Notes: generated by a model not told the origin, from the sequence alone. A stretch of 64,000 nucleotides of DNA from an uncultured Opitutia bacterium (GCA_903881475.1 CAIRTK010000066.1:100930-164929), one strand, 5' to 3'. Positions 1 to 8,737 are shown, numbered from the stretch's first letter. Made by a program: numbers and translations.

Positions 1-591
1 GTGGGCGTGACGCTGGCCTACACCGGCGCGCTGGTCCTGCGGCAGTACGGCGGTGACATCTATGTGGCGGACCTCATCGGGCTCGCGATGGTGCGAGAGA
101 TGGGCGCGCTGATGACGGGCGTCGTCCTGGCCGGCCGGACCGGCGCGGCGTTTGCCGCGACCCTGGGCAACATGAAGGCGAACGAGGAAATCGACGCGCT
201 CGAGTCTCTGGGCATACCGGCGGTGAACTTTCTCGTGCTGCCGCGGCTGCTCGCGCTGGGCGTGATGCTGCCGCTGCTCGCGCTCTACTCCAACGCGCTC
301 GGCATCCTCGGCGGCATGGCGGTGTCCCGCGGCCTCCTGGGGATCTCGCCCAGCGCCTACTGGGTCGAGACGCTCAGCATCGTGAGCCTCACCGATGTCA
401 CGGTGGGCGTGATCAAGGCCGTGGCCTTCGGCCTGATCGTCGGGGTCTCGGGCTGCCTGCGCGGACTGCAGGCGGAACGCAGCGCGGCGGGCGTGGGCCA
501 GGCCGCGACCTCGGCGGTGGTGACCGCGATCCTCTTCATCATCGTCGCCGACGCGATCTTCGCGGTGGTGTTCAACATCGTCGGCCTCTGA
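1..591 (+). CDS. mlaE: MlaE-family ABC transporter permease (5' end outside window)
   Basis: This is the inner-membrane permease of an Mla-type lipid transporter, which moves phospholipid or other hydrophobic substrates between the inner and outer membrane. The 196 residues hold the conserved MlaE core: the segment reading MVREMGALMTGVVLAGRTGAA, the EEIDALESLGI cytoplasmic loop and several hydrophobic helices. MlaE proteins usually have 250 or more residues, so the N-terminus lies upstream of the window and the GTG at base 1 is not the true start. The ATPase gene follows after 4 bases and the MCE gene after that, which is the standard operon order. Family assignment is firm; the transported lipid is inferred. 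Confidence 0.9.
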   Translation: MGVTLAYTGALVLRQYGGDIYVADLIGLAMVREMGALMTGVVLAGRTGAAFAATLGNMKANEEIDALESLGIPAVNFLVLPRLLALGVMLPLLALYSNALGILGGMAVSRGLLGISPSAYWVETLSIVSLTDVTVGVIKAVAFGLIVGVSGCLRGLQAERSAAGVGQAATSAVVTAILFIIVADAIFAVVFNIVGL

Positions 592-595
592 TTCC

Positions 596-1378
596 ATGAC
601 CGCCGCCCTGCCCAGTCCCGAGGTCATTCCCGCGATCGACGTCGCCGGCCTGACCTGCGGTTACGACGGTAAAGTGGTGCTGAAGAACCTGACGTTCTCC
701 GTCCGGCCCGGGGAGATTTTCTTCATCATCGGCGGATCCGGCTGCGGCAAGAGCACGCTCCTGCGCAACCTCATCGGCATCCAGACCCCGATGGCGGGCA
801 TGGTGAAATTTTTCGGCCGGAGCTTCGCTGACAACGACCCGGCGGCGCGGCGCGCCCTGCTCAAGACTTTCGGCGTGCTCTACCAGGGCGGGGCGCTGTG
901 GAGCTCGCTCACGCTGCGCCAGAACGTGTCCCTGCCGCTCGAGGAGTACACCGCGCTGTCCCGGCGCGAGATCGAGGAGATCGCCGCGCTCAAGCTCTCG
1001 CAGGTCGGCCTCACGGGCTTCGAGGACTACTATCCCGCGGAGATCAGTGGCGGCATGAAAAAGCGGGCCGGGCTGGCGCGGGCCCTCGCCCTCGACCCGG
1101 CGATCGTGTTCCTCGACGAGCCCTCGGCCGGGCTCGACCCCATCACCTCGCGCCGGCTCGACGAGCTGGTGCTCCAGATCCGGGAGATGTTCGGCACCAC
1201 GATCGCGGTGGTGTCCCACGAGCTGGCCTCGATCTTCAGCATCGCCGACCGGGTCATCATGCTCGACGCCGGGGAGAAGGGCATCATCGCGGAAGGGCCG
1301 CCCCGCGATCTCGCGGCCGGGAGCCGGGACCCGCGCGTCACCGAATTTTTGCACCGCGGCGACTTGCCGGCGCAATAG
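596..1378 (+). CDS. mlaF: MlaF-like ABC transporter ATP-binding protein
   Basis: This is the cytoplasmic ATPase that powers the MlaE permease. The 260 residues show a Walker A motif GGSGCGKST at 46-54, an ABC signature ISGGMKKR at about 150-157 and a Walker B with catalytic Glu (FLDEPSAGLDP, D174/E175). A switch His follows in VVSHE. The length is normal for MlaF (about 260-270). The ATG lies 4 bases after the mlaE stop, so the two are translationally linked. A partner MCE protein is encoded 40 bases downstream. Confidence 0.93.
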   Translation: MTAALPSPEVIPAIDVAGLTCGYDGKVVLKNLTFSVRPGEIFFIIGGSGCGKSTLLRNLIGIQTPMAGMVKFFGRSFADNDPAARRALLKTFGVLYQGGALWSSLTLRQNVSLPLEEYTALSRREIEEIAALKLSQVGLTGFEDYYPAEISGGMKKRAGLARALALDPAIVFLDEPSAGLDPITSRRLDELVLQIREMFGTTIAVVSHELASIFSIADRVIMLDAGEKGIIAEGPPRDLAAGSRDPRVTEFLHRGDLPAQ

Positions 1379-1418
1379 GCTTCCCCCGCAATTCCCCAAC
1401 CGTTATCCCTCTGCCCAC

Positions 1419-2222
1419 GTGAAAACCAAGTTCAGTCCCGCGGTGATCGGCGCCTTCGTGCTCGGGGCCTTTGCGCTCATCATCATCGCCCTGCTGGCGT
1501 TCGGCGGCGTGAACTTCTTCTCCAAGCCGCAGCGGTTCGTCGTCTACTTCGAGGAGTCGATCCACGGCCTGGACCTCGGCTCCCCGGTGAAGCTGAACGG
1601 CGTGCGCGTGGGCCGCGTGGTCGACCTCAACATCCGCTATGACGCGGCCACCAACAAGTCGGTCGTCGCCGTCGTCTGCGAGTTCAGCAAGAACATGCTC
1701 ACCGACGCCAAGGGGAACATCATCGATGTCTCCAGCCGCAACGAGCTGCAGAACCTCATCGACCACGGCCTGCGCGCCCAGCTCGGCTTCCTCGGCTTCG
1801 CCACCGGCCTGCTGTTCGTGGAGCTCGATTTCCGCGACCCCAAGGACTACCCCGCGGACGACCAGCGGACCGAGATCAAGTACGCGGTGGTGCCGGCCGT
1901 GAAATCGGCGATCTCCGAGGTGCAGGCCAGCGCCATTGATATCATGGCCAATCTCCAGAAGGTCGATTTTGCCGGGCTTTCGGTCGAGCTGAAGTCCCTG
2001 CTGGTTGCCACGCACAAGCAGATCGACGGCCTGGATCTCCCGGGCATGGCGGCGCAATGGAAAAAGACCGGCGTGGCGGTCGGGCAGGCCGCGAGCGCGC
2101 CCGAGATCAAGCAGACCTTTGCCAACCTCAATGCGGCCGTGATGGACCTGCGCACCGTGCTCGCCAAGCTGGACACGCAGGTGATGCCGGCCGGCAAGGA
2201 GCTGACGGCCACGCTGGCCTAG
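1419..2222 (+). CDS. mlaD: MlaD/MCE-domain protein, ended early by an in-frame TAG
   Basis: This is the periplasmic, membrane-anchored MCE subunit that forms the lipid channel on the MlaEF complex. An N-terminal hydrophobic anchor lies at about residues 8-28, followed by the MCE domain at about 38-115 (SIHGLDLGSPVKLNGVRVG) and a helical region. The frame is closed by TAG at 2220-2222 (codon 268). Reading on in the same frame gives another 64 sense codons to TGA at 2415-2417, ending ERNPNALIAGKKRP, which is the usual C-terminal tail of this family. The full-length gene is therefore 1419-2417 with one nonsense codon. It may be a real mutation, a base-call error (CAG to TAG is one transition) or a suppressed amber. 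Confidence 0.85.
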   Translation: MKTKFSPAVIGAFVLGAFALIIIALLAFGGVNFFSKPQRFVVYFEESIHGLDLGSPVKLNGVRVGRVVDLNIRYDAATNKSVVAVVCEFSKNMLTDAKGNIIDVSSRNELQNLIDHGLRAQLGFLGFATGLLFVELDFRDPKDYPADDQRTEIKYAVVPAVKSAISEVQASAIDIMANLQKVDFAGLSVELKSLLVATHKQIDGLDLPGMAAQWKKTGVAVGQAASAPEIKQTFANLNAAVMDLRTVLAKLDTQVMPAGKELTATLA

Positions 2223-2417
2223 GCCAAGGCCACGCTCGAGTCCTTCAACTCCGCGGCCAACGACACGCGGCGGTTCATCGCGGCGCAGGGCGGGCTGGGC
2301 GACGAGGTCGCGCACACCCTCGCCCAGCTGGGCGAGGCCGCCGACTCCGTGCAGCGCCTGGCGGACTACCTGGAGCGCAACCCGAACGCGCTCATCGCCG
2401 GCAAGAAGCGGCCCTGA
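2223..2417 (+). pseudogene. orphaned C-terminal tail of the MCE protein (same frame as mlaD)
   Basis: These 64 codons plus TGA directly continue the mlaD reading frame past its TAG. The peptide starts AKATLESFNSAANDTRRFIA, continues as an amphipathic helix with heptad-like leucines, and ends in the RNPNALIAGKKRP tail common in MlaD/PqiB proteins. There is no plausible start or ribosome site, so it can only be made by readthrough or after correction of the TAG. Confidence 0.75.
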
Positions 2418-2448
2418 TTCCTTTCCGCCCGAAGCCCACGCCACGACG

Positions 2449-3078
2449 ATGAAGACATCCCTCGCCCAGGTCCTGACGGTTTTAACCGGTGTATGCCTGA
2501 CGGCCTTCGCCGGCCTGGCCGCGGGTTGCTCGCTGCCGGCAGCCCAGGCGGACGCGACCCGCTATTATGTGCTCACCACGGCGGCCACACCGCCGCCGGC
2601 CGCTCCAGTCGGCCCGCACTGGCGCGTCGCGCTCCGGCCGGTGGATGTGCCGAGTTACCTCCGCGGCAAGGCGATGGAGGTGCGGGTCGCGGGCAACGAG
2701 ATCCAGTACGCCGAGGACGCCCGCTGGGCGGAGTCGCTGGAGTCCGGCATCGGCCGGGTCCTGCACGAGAGCCTCGAGGGCCGCGGGGAGATCGCCCACG
2801 TGGTGACGTCGGCGGGCGAGGATCACGACTTTGACATTTCAGTGCGGGTACTGCGCTGCGAGGGTGACCGCACCACCGGAGTCGCGCGGTTCACGGCCGT
2901 GGTGGAAATCTACGCCGCGGGCCCCGGCGCAGCGCGGCGGGCGCGCGACACGTTCACGCTGGAGGTTTCCGGCTGGGACAAGCAGGACTACGGGCAGCTC
3001 GCGCAGAAGCTGAGCGAGGCCGTGGACGGACTCGGCGACCGCATCGTCACGCTGATTGCGACGCCGGAGAAGAACTAG
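2449..3078 (+). CDS. ABC-type transport auxiliary lipoprotein (PqiC/DUF330-like)
   Basis: This 209-residue predicted outer-membrane lipoprotein probably accepts or docks the MCE transporter at the outer membrane. The signal peptide carries a lipobox LAAGC with the lipidated Cys at residue 27. The mature part has RYYVL near its start and the pattern WRVALRPVDVPSYLRG, as in ABC auxiliary lipoproteins. It is the last gene of the mla operon, 31 bases after the true end of the MCE gene. The family match rests on gene order and motif shape, not a search. Confidence 0.8.
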   Translation: MKTSLAQVLTVLTGVCLTAFAGLAAGCSLPAAQADATRYYVLTTAATPPPAAPVGPHWRVALRPVDVPSYLRGKAMEVRVAGNEIQYAEDARWAESLESGIGRVLHESLEGRGEIAHVVTSAGEDHDFDISVRVLRCEGDRTTGVARFTAVVEIYAAGPGAARRARDTFTLEVSGWDKQDYGQLAQKLSEAVDGLGDRIVTLIATPEKN

Positions 3079-3188
3079 GGATAAACGCCAAGACGCGAAG
3101 GCGCAAAGTTCCGAGCCCCTCGACTTGGGGTCGGCGCGTCCAGAAACCTGGCGTGATCTTTGCCCCTTCGCGTCTTGGCGTTTATTCC
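3079..3188. repeat. nested inverted repeat between convergent genes
   Basis: The left arm at 3079-3108 (core AACGCCAAGACGCGAAGG) pairs with the right arm at 3158-3188 (core CCTTCGCGTCTTGGCGTT). A second hairpin sits inside at 3111-3134 (CCGAGCCCC / GGGGTCGG). It fills the gap between the lipoprotein gene and dapL, so it could end transcription from both sides. Confidence 0.85.
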
Positions 3189-3204
3189 GGGTTCCCTCAC
3201 GCGC

Positions 3205-4428
3205 TTACTTCAGCGCGGCGGCGATGCGGGCGAGGGCGGTCTCGACGTTGGCGCGGGAGTTGAACGCGCTGATGCGCACATGGCCCTCGCCGCACTTGCC
3301 GAAGCCGGCGCCCGGCGTACAGACGACCTGGGCCTGGTTCAGCAGCATGTCGAAGAACTCCCACGAGTCGCGGCCGGTGTTGACCCAGATGTACGGGGCG
3401 TTGTCGCCGCCGACGCACTTCAGACCGAGCTGGGTCACGGCTTCGCGGATGAGCTTCGCGTTGCCGAGGTAAAAATCGGTGAGCGCCTTCGTCTGGGCCT
3501 TGCCCGCATCGGTGTAGATCGCGGCGGCGGCCTTCTGGATGGGATAGGAGACGCCATTGAACTTGGTCGAATGGCGGCGGTTCCAGAGCGCGTGCACGGA
3601 GTGCTCCTGGCCCGCGGCGTCATAGGCCTTCAGCGTCTTCGGGACCACGATGTAGGCGCAGCGCGTGCCGGTGAAGCCGGCGATCTTGGAATAGCTGCGG
3701 AACTCGATGGCGACGTCCCGCGCACCCTCGATCTCATAGATGCTGTGCGGGATCGCCGGGTCGCGGATGTAGGACTCGTAGGCGGCGTCGAAGAGGATGA
3801 TCGCCTTGTTCCGCTTCGCGTAGGCCACCCACGCGGTGAGCTGGGCCTTGGTGGCGACGGCGCCGGTGGGATTGTTGGGGAAACAGAGGTAGATGAGGTC
3901 GGCGGGCGTGGACGGGATGGCGGGCACGTAGCCGTTCGCCGGGGTGGAATCGAGGTAGGTCACGCCCGGGTAGCGGCCGTCGACGTTGGCACCGGTGCGG
4001 CCGGCCATGACGTTGGTGTCCACGTAGACCGGATAAACCGGGTCCGGGATCGCGAGGCGGATGTCGGTGGAGAAGATCTCCTGGATATTGCCGCAGTCAC
4101 ACTTCGAGCCGTCGGAGATGAAGACCTCGTCGGCCTCGACGTGGCAGCCGCGCGGGGCGAACTCGTGCTGCACGACGGCCTCGCGCAGGAACGCGTAGCC
4201 CTGCTCGGGCCCGTAGCCCTTGAAGGTCTCGCGCTTCGCCATCTCGTCGGTCGCGGCGTGCAGGGCCTCGATGCAGACGGGCGGGAGGGGCTCGGTGACG
4301 TCGCCGATGCCGAGCCGGATGACGGGCTTCGACGGGTTGGCGGCGACGTAGGCGGTCACGCGCTTGGCGATGTCGCTGAAGAGGTAGGAGGCCTTGAGCT
4401 TGAGGTAGTTTTCGTTGATGCGGATCAT
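3205..4428 (-). CDS. dapL: LL-diaminopimelate aminotransferase
   Basis: This cytoplasmic PLP enzyme converts tetrahydrodipicolinate to LL-diaminopimelate in one step, in the DapL variant of lysine and peptidoglycan-precursor synthesis. The 407 residues match the family length of about 410. Diagnostic features are the N-terminal [20 protein letters not shown], the [13 protein letters not shown] segment, [16 protein letters not shown] and the PLP-binding Lys at 248 in [15 protein letters not shown]. DapL is typical of Chlamydiae/Verrucomicrobiota, plants and some anaerobes, so it supports the taxonomic guess. It is divergent from panC. Confidence 0.95.
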   Translation of the reverse strand: MIRINENYLKLKASYLFSDIAKRVTAYVAANPSKPVIRLGIGDVTEPLPPVCIEALHAATDEMAKRETFKGYGPEQGYAFLREAVVQHEFAPRGCHVEADEVFISDGSKCDCGNIQEIFSTDIRLAIPDPVYPVYVDTNVMAGRTGANVDGRYPGVTYLDSTPANGYVPAIPSTPADLIYLCFPNNPTGAVATKAQLTAWVAYAKRNKAIILFDAAYESYIRDPAIPHSIYEIEGARDVAIEFRSYSKIAGFTGTRCAYIVVPKTLKAYDAAGQEHSVHALWNRRHSTKFNGVSYPIQKAAAAIYTDAGKAQTKALTDFYLGNAKLIREAVTQLGLKCVGGDNAPYIWVNTGRDSWEFFDMLLNQAQVVCTPGAGFGKCGEGHVRISAFNSRANVETALARIAAALK

Positions 4429-4477
4429 GGGAGGAGCGGTAAAGGAGGCGTGAAGCGGGATTTGGCCGGGCGAAAAA

Positions 4478-4511
4478 CTTGAACAAACCCCGCGGGCGGC
4501 GTTAGTTCAAG
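4478..4511 (+). promoter_or_regulatory. possible panC promoter / inverted repeat
   Basis: CTTGAAC at 4478-4484 and its exact inverse GTTCAAG at 4505-4511 lie upstream of panC. Read as a promoter, TTGAAC (4479-4484) and TTAGTT (4502-4507) are 17 bases apart, which suits sigma-70 spacing, but the -10 match is weak. It could instead be an operator shared by the divergent dapL and panC genes. Confidence 0.3.
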
Positions 4512-4542
4512 CCCGACGTTTCCCCCAACCCAGCCGCGCCTC

Positions 4543-5385
4543 ATGCAAAAAATCGAGTCTGTCCCGGAAATGCGGTTGGTCGCCGCGCAGCTGAAATCGC
4601 AGGGCAAGACCCTCGCGCTGGTGCCGACCATGGGCGCGCTCCACGCCGGACAGGAGGCGCTCATCCGGGCGGCGGTCCAAAAGGCCGATGTCGTGATCGT
4701 GGCGATCTTCGTGAATCCGCTGCAGTTCGGCCCCAACGAGGTCATCGCGAAGTATCCGCGCACCCTGGCCGAGGATGTCCAGCTGTGCGAGGCGTGTGGG
4801 GCGCAGATCGTGTTCATCCCGTCGGTCGAGGAAATGTACCCGCGCGGCTACTCGACGTACGTCATCGAGGAGCAGACCAGCCGTGCGCTGTGCGGGCCGT
4901 CCCGGCCGACGCATTTCCGGGGCGTGACCACCATGATGGCGAATTTCTTCAACCTGATCCGGCCTGATTTCGCCTTCTACGGCCAGAAGTCCGTCCAGCG
5001 GGCGGCGGTGGTGCGGAAGATGGCTTCGGACCTGCACTTCGGCGTGGAGATCGTGGTGGTGCCCACGGTGCGGGAGCCGGACGGGCTCGCGGCCGGCGTC
5101 CGCAACCGCGAGTTCACCGCCAGCGCGCGGTCGGAGGCGCTCGCCCTCAGCAAGGCGCTGGTCAAGGTAAAGGAGATGGCCGATAGCGGCGTGCGGAGCC
5201 CCGACCGGCTGATCGCCGAGGCCACCCACATCCTCAGCCAGCACCGGCGCGTCCGGATCATCTACATCTCCATCGTGGACACCGTCTCGATGGAGACCGC
5301 CCGCGAAGTCACCCCGGGCCGCACCATGCTGGCCATCGCCGCCTGGATCGACGAGGTCCGGCTGATCGATAATGTCGTGCTTTGA
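4543..5385 (+). CDS. panC: pantothenate synthetase with variant active-site motifs
   Basis: PanC joins pantoate and beta-alanine using ATP to make pantothenate. The 280 residues align end to end with the family (E. coli has 283): VPTMGALHAG at 28-36, FVNPLQFGPNE, RPTHFRGVTTMM, FYGQKSVQ and the C-terminal EVRLIDN. Several usually invariant positions differ. The HxGH motif has Gln at residue 37 instead of the second His, KDxQQ reads KSVQR, and the GLAxSSRN loop reads GLAAGVRN. The gene is intact, so this is either a lineage-specific variant or an enzyme with altered kinetics. A PanE-like reductase lies 3.3 kb downstream. Confidence 0.88.
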   Translation: MQKIESVPEMRLVAAQLKSQGKTLALVPTMGALHAGQEALIRAAVQKADVVIVAIFVNPLQFGPNEVIAKYPRTLAEDVQLCEACGAQIVFIPSVEEMYPRGYSTYVIEEQTSRALCGPSRPTHFRGVTTMMANFFNLIRPDFAFYGQKSVQRAAVVRKMASDLHFGVEIVVVPTVREPDGLAAGVRNREFTASARSEALALSKALVKVKEMADSGVRSPDRLIAEATHILSQHRRVRIIYISIVDTVSMETAREVTPGRTMLAIAAWIDEVRLIDNVVL

Positions 5386-5391
5386 ACGAAA

Positions 5392-5607
5392 TTATCGATC
5401 GGAGATAGGGCTTGGGAGGTCGGAAGTATGAGGAGGGGTTGGGAGATAGAAGATGGGCGTTGGAAGATGGAATACCGCTGAACCTTCGGGCGGCGCGCGG
5501 GTGTTTTCCATCTTCCATCTCCCAATTTCCAACTCCTACCGAAAACTCCCAGCGTCCTGCTGAGAGTTTTCGGTGGAAATCTCCCAAAATCTATCATCAG
5601 CTATCCG
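5392..5607. repeat. compound intergenic inverted repeats
   Basis: The whole spacer between panC and the aldolase gene is palindromic. The main arms are 5440-5470 (GGGAGATAGAAGATGG...) and 5507-5536 (CCATCTTCCATCTCCCAA...). A separate hairpin, CCGAAAACTC / GAGTTTTCGG, lies at 5539-5573. Outer segments (GGAGATAGGG near 5401, CTATC near 5591) also pair roughly. Confidence 0.8.
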
Positions 5608-5610
5608 TTC

Positions 5611-6375
5611 ATGGCCGCCCCGACCGACTTGCTTCCGCGTCTGCTCGACCTCTCGCACCAGCTGGGTCGTGAGGAGCGCAAGCTGTCCATTCTCGGCGAG
5701 GGCAATACCTCCGCCCGCGTTTCGGCCGATACGTTCCTCGTCAAGGCCAGCGGTTCCAACCTCGGCACTCTGGCCGCCGCCAACCTGACCGAATGCCGCT
5801 TTTCAGGGCTGCTCCCCGCGCTGGAGGCGCGGTCCCTGACGGACGCGGCCGTGGACGGCCAGCTGCTCGCCTCGCGGGTCGATCCGGCCGCGAAAAAGCC
5901 CTCGGTGGAGGCCATGTTCCATGCGTGGCTGCTCACGCTGCCGGGCGTGAACTTCGTCGGACACACGCATCCCGTGGCGGTGAACGGCATCCTGGCCACG
6001 CGGCACGCCCGCGCCTTTGCGACCAAGCGCCTCTGCCCGGATGAGATCGTGTGCTGTGGCGCGGAGTTTGTGCTCGTGCCGTATGTCGACCCCGGCCTGA
6101 AGCTCGCGCAGGCCATCCGCCGGGCCGTGACGGCCTACGTGAAGCGCCTCGCCCGCCCGCCGCGGGTCATCCTGCTCGAGAACCACGGGCTGATCGCCCT
6201 TGGCGCCACCCCGGAGGCGGTGCTGGCGGCGACGCTGATGGCGGTGAAGGCCGCCGAGATCTTCACCGCCGCCACCACCCTCGGGTCCGTGCGGTTCCTG
6301 TCCCCGGCCGTGGCCAGGCGCATTGCCGGCCGTCCTGACGAGCACTACCGGGAAAAGATGCTCGGTCTCCGCTGA
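5611..6375 (+). CDS. class II aldolase/adducin-family protein
   Basis: This 254-residue zinc-dependent aldolase-fold protein has a conserved substrate loop GEGNTSARV at about 30-38, a Glu in PSVEAMFHAWLL, the metal ligands HTHP, and a C-terminal His in LENHGLIALG. Family members cleave sugar phosphates such as fuculose-, rhamnulose- or ribulose-phosphate. The gene ends only 11 bases before the RhaEW-type fusion, so the two are probably co-transcribed and handle related sugars. The exact substrate cannot be read from sequence. Confidence 0.85.
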   Translation: MAAPTDLLPRLLDLSHQLGREERKLSILGEGNTSARVSADTFLVKASGSNLGTLAAANLTECRFSGLLPALEARSLTDAAVDGQLLASRVDPAAKKPSVEAMFHAWLLTLPGVNFVGHTHPVAVNGILATRHARAFATKRLCPDEIVCCGAEFVLVPYVDPGLKLAQAIRRAVTAYVKRLARPPRVILLENHGLIALGATPEAVLAATLMAVKAAEIFTAATTLGSVRFLSPAVARRIAGRPDEHYREKMLGLR

Positions 6376-6386
6376 ATTTTATCCTC

Positions 6387-8579
6387 ATGAAGTCCTACCT
6401 CTACGTGAATTATGTCTGGGATGATGCCAAGGCCGCCTCGCTCGATGCGGTCGCCCGCCTCGTCTACCGCTCCAATCTCCTTGGCAGCGATCAGCGCATC
6501 ACCAACACCGGCGGCGGCAACACGTCGTCCAAGCTCGCCGAGCCGGATCCGCTCACCGGCCAGCCCACCGAGGTGCTCTGGGTCAAGGGCTCCGGCGGCG
6601 ACCTGCGCACGAGCACGCGCGAGAATTTTTCCTCCCTGCACCAGTCCAAGCTCATCGGCATGCAGTCGCTCTACCTGTCCCGCGCCGACAAGGGCCTGAA
6701 GTCGGCCGCCGAGGACGAGATGGTCGCGATGGCCAGCCATGCGACCTTCAACCTGAACCCGCGCGCCTCGTCGATCGACACCCCGCTGCACAGCTTTATC
6801 CCGGCGAAGTTCGTCGACCACATGCACCCGAACGCGATCATCTCGATCGCCGCGTCGGCGAACTGCGAGAAGCTCACCCAAGAGATCTTCGGCGGCGAGA
6901 TGGCCTACGTGAAATGGATGCGCCCCGGCTTCGAACTCGGCCTCGCGATGCAGGAGATCTGTAGGAAAAACCCGAAGGTGAAGTCCATCATGATGGGCCA
7001 GCACGGCTTCATCTCGTGGGACAACGACGAGAAGGCCTGCTACACCTACACCCTCGACTGCATCGAGAGAGCCGCGGCCTACATCGAGCGGAAGTATGCC
7101 GCCAAGGGCGGCGACGCCGCGGCGTTCGGCGGCGCGAAATACGCCACGCTGGCGCCGGAGAAGCGCGCCGCGCTCTTCGCCGGCATCCTGCCGTGGCTGC
7201 GCGGCCAGGTTTCCTCGCAGAAGCGCTTTATCGGCACGGTGCAGGAGGACGAGAAGATCCTCCGCTTCGTGAACTCGAAGGACGCCGCGCGGCTGGCCGA
7301 GCTCGGCACGTCGTGCCCCGACCATTTCCTGCGCACCAAGATCAAGCCGCTCTACGTCGATTGGAACCCGCAGGCCGAGGATCTCGCCGCGCTCAAGGCC
7401 AAGCTCAAGGCCGGCCTCGAGGCCTACCGCAAGGACTACGCCGCCTATTACGCGAAGTGCAAACACGCCAATTCGCCCGCAATGCGCGACGCCAACCCGA
7501 CGGTCGTGCTCATCCCCGGCCTCGGCATGATCGCGTGGGGCAAGGACAAGTCCGAGTCCCGCGTTACCGCCGAGTTCTACAACTGCGCCGTCGAGGTCAT
7601 GCGCGGCGCCGAGGCGATCGACACCTACATCGCCCTCCCGCAGCAGGAGGCCTTCGACATCGAGTATTGGCTGCTCGAGGAGGCGAAGCTGAAGCGCATG
7701 CCCGCCGAGAAGGAACTCGCCCGCCAGGTCATCATCGTGGTCGGCGCCGGTTCCGGCATCGGCAAGGAGACCGCCCACCGCATTTCTAAGGAGGGCGCCC
7801 ACGTGGTGTGCGTCGACATGAAGGCCGAGACCGCCGAGGCCACCGCGAAGGAGATCACCGACAAGCTGGGCCAGGGCATCGGCGTCGCCGGCTCCGGCAT
7901 TTCCGGCTGCGGCCCGGCCATCGGGCTCGCCTGCAACATCACCGACCGCGCCAGCGTGCGCGCGATGCTCGACCAGGTCGCGCTCGCCTACGGCGGCTTC
8001 GATTCGATCATCGTCACCGCCGGCGTGTTCTGGCCGAGCGACACCACCGGGCACATCCCCGATGACAAGTGGGCCTTTACCTTCGGCGTCAACGTCACCG
8101 GCAGCTACATCGTCGGCGACGAAGCCGCCCGCACTTGGAAGGAGCAGGGCCTGAAGGGCCAGCTCGTCCTCACGACCTCGGCCAATGCGGTCGTCGCCAA
8201 GAAGGGCTCGATCGCCTACGACACCTCCAAGGCCGCGGCCAACCACCTCGTGCGCGAGCTCGCCATCGAGCTGTCGCCGCTGGTGCGCGTCAACGGCGTC
8301 GCCCCGGCGACCGTCGTGCAGGGCTCGGCCATGTTCCCGCGCGACCGCGTCATCGGCTCGCTCGCGAAGTACGCCATTCCCTACACCGAGGACGAGGCGA
8401 CCGACTCGCTGGTGAAGAAACTCGCGCAGTTCTACGCCGACCGCACGCTGACGAAGGCCCCGATCACACCGGCCGACCAGGCCGAGGCGTATTTCCTCCT
8501 CGTCAGCCAGCGGCTCAGCAAGACGACCGGCCAGGTGATCACCGTGGACGGCGGCCTGCACGAGGCGTTCCTGCGGTAA
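6387..8579 (+). CDS. bifunctional rhamnulose-1-phosphate aldolase / short-chain dehydrogenase (RhaEW type)
   Basis: This 730-residue fusion enzyme has an N-terminal class II aldolase domain (about 1-430; NTGGGNTSSKL, WVKGSGGDL, DHMHPNAII, GQHGFISW). It is followed by an SDR domain with the Rossmann motif GAGSGIG at 453-459 and the catalytic pair Tyr611/Lys615 (YDTSK). In characterised relatives the aldolase cleaves L-rhamnulose-1-phosphate to DHAP and L-lactaldehyde, and the SDR half acts on the lactaldehyde. The length agrees with the family (about 700). Rhamnulokinase is encoded 5.4 kb away on the other strand. No L-rhamnose isomerase of the RhaA type is seen in this window. Confidence 0.92.
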   Translation: MKSYLYVNYVWDDAKAASLDAVARLVYRSNLLGSDQRITNTGGGNTSSKLAEPDPLTGQPTEVLWVKGSGGDLRTSTRENFSSLHQSKLIGMQSLYLSRADKGLKSAAEDEMVAMASHATFNLNPRASSIDTPLHSFIPAKFVDHMHPNAIISIAASANCEKLTQEIFGGEMAYVKWMRPGFELGLAMQEICRKNPKVKSIMMGQHGFISWDNDEKACYTYTLDCIERAAAYIERKYAAKGGDAAAFGGAKYATLAPEKRAALFAGILPWLRGQVSSQKRFIGTVQEDEKILRFVNSKDAARLAELGTSCPDHFLRTKIKPLYVDWNPQAEDLAALKAKLKAGLEAYRKDYAAYYAKCKHANSPAMRDANPTVVLIPGLGMIAWGKDKSESRVTAEFYNCAVEVMRGAEAIDTYIALPQQEAFDIEYWLLEEAKLKRMPAEKELARQVIIVVGAGSGIGKETAHRISKEGAHVVCVDMKAETAEATAKEITDKLGQGIGVAGSGISGCGPAIGLACNITDRASVRAMLDQVALAYGGFDSIIVTAGVFWPSDTTGHIPDDKWAFTFGVNVTGSYIVGDEAARTWKEQGLKGQLVLTTSANAVVAKKGSIAYDTSKAAANHLVRELAIELSPLVRVNGVAPATVVQGSAMFPRDRVIGSLAKYAIPYTEDEATDSLVKKLAQFYADRTLTKAPITPADQAEAYFLLVSQRLSKTTGQVITVDGGLHEAFLR

Positions 8580-8580
8580 T

Positions 8581-8737
8581 ACCGGATTGCGGAAAGCGGA
8601 TACCGGATGGTCTGCGAATGTGGGCGGGGTGCCCTCACCCCGCTTGATGTCCGTCCGCCAACCCGGCCTAATGGGGAGAAGGCTCTCCTATAGTTTCTTC
8701 GCGCATTAAAACCTAGCCGGTTTCCGGTATCCGCAAT
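8581..8737. repeat. inverted repeat reaching the next start codon
   Basis: The left arm at 8581-8611 (ATTGCGGAAAGCGGATACCGG) pairs with the right arm at 8717-8737 (CCGGTTTCCGGTATCCGCAAT). The right arm ends within the ATG of the reductase gene at 8736. The intervening DNA has no convincing gene. The motif GCGGATACCGGAT recurs inside gcvP at 29701-29714. Confidence 0.8.

Noticed and set aside
2220..2222. Programmed readthrough or pyrrolysine at the mlaD TAG
   Set aside because: There is no context element or pyrrolysine gene in the window, and MCE proteins have no known need for it. A point mutation or error is simpler.
6345..8561. 738-codon open frame on the minus strand opposite the RhaEW gene
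   Set aside because: It is a shadow frame produced by high G+C third positions. The plus strand encodes a complete enzyme, and the minus product is Arg/Gly/Val/Leu-rich with no motifs.
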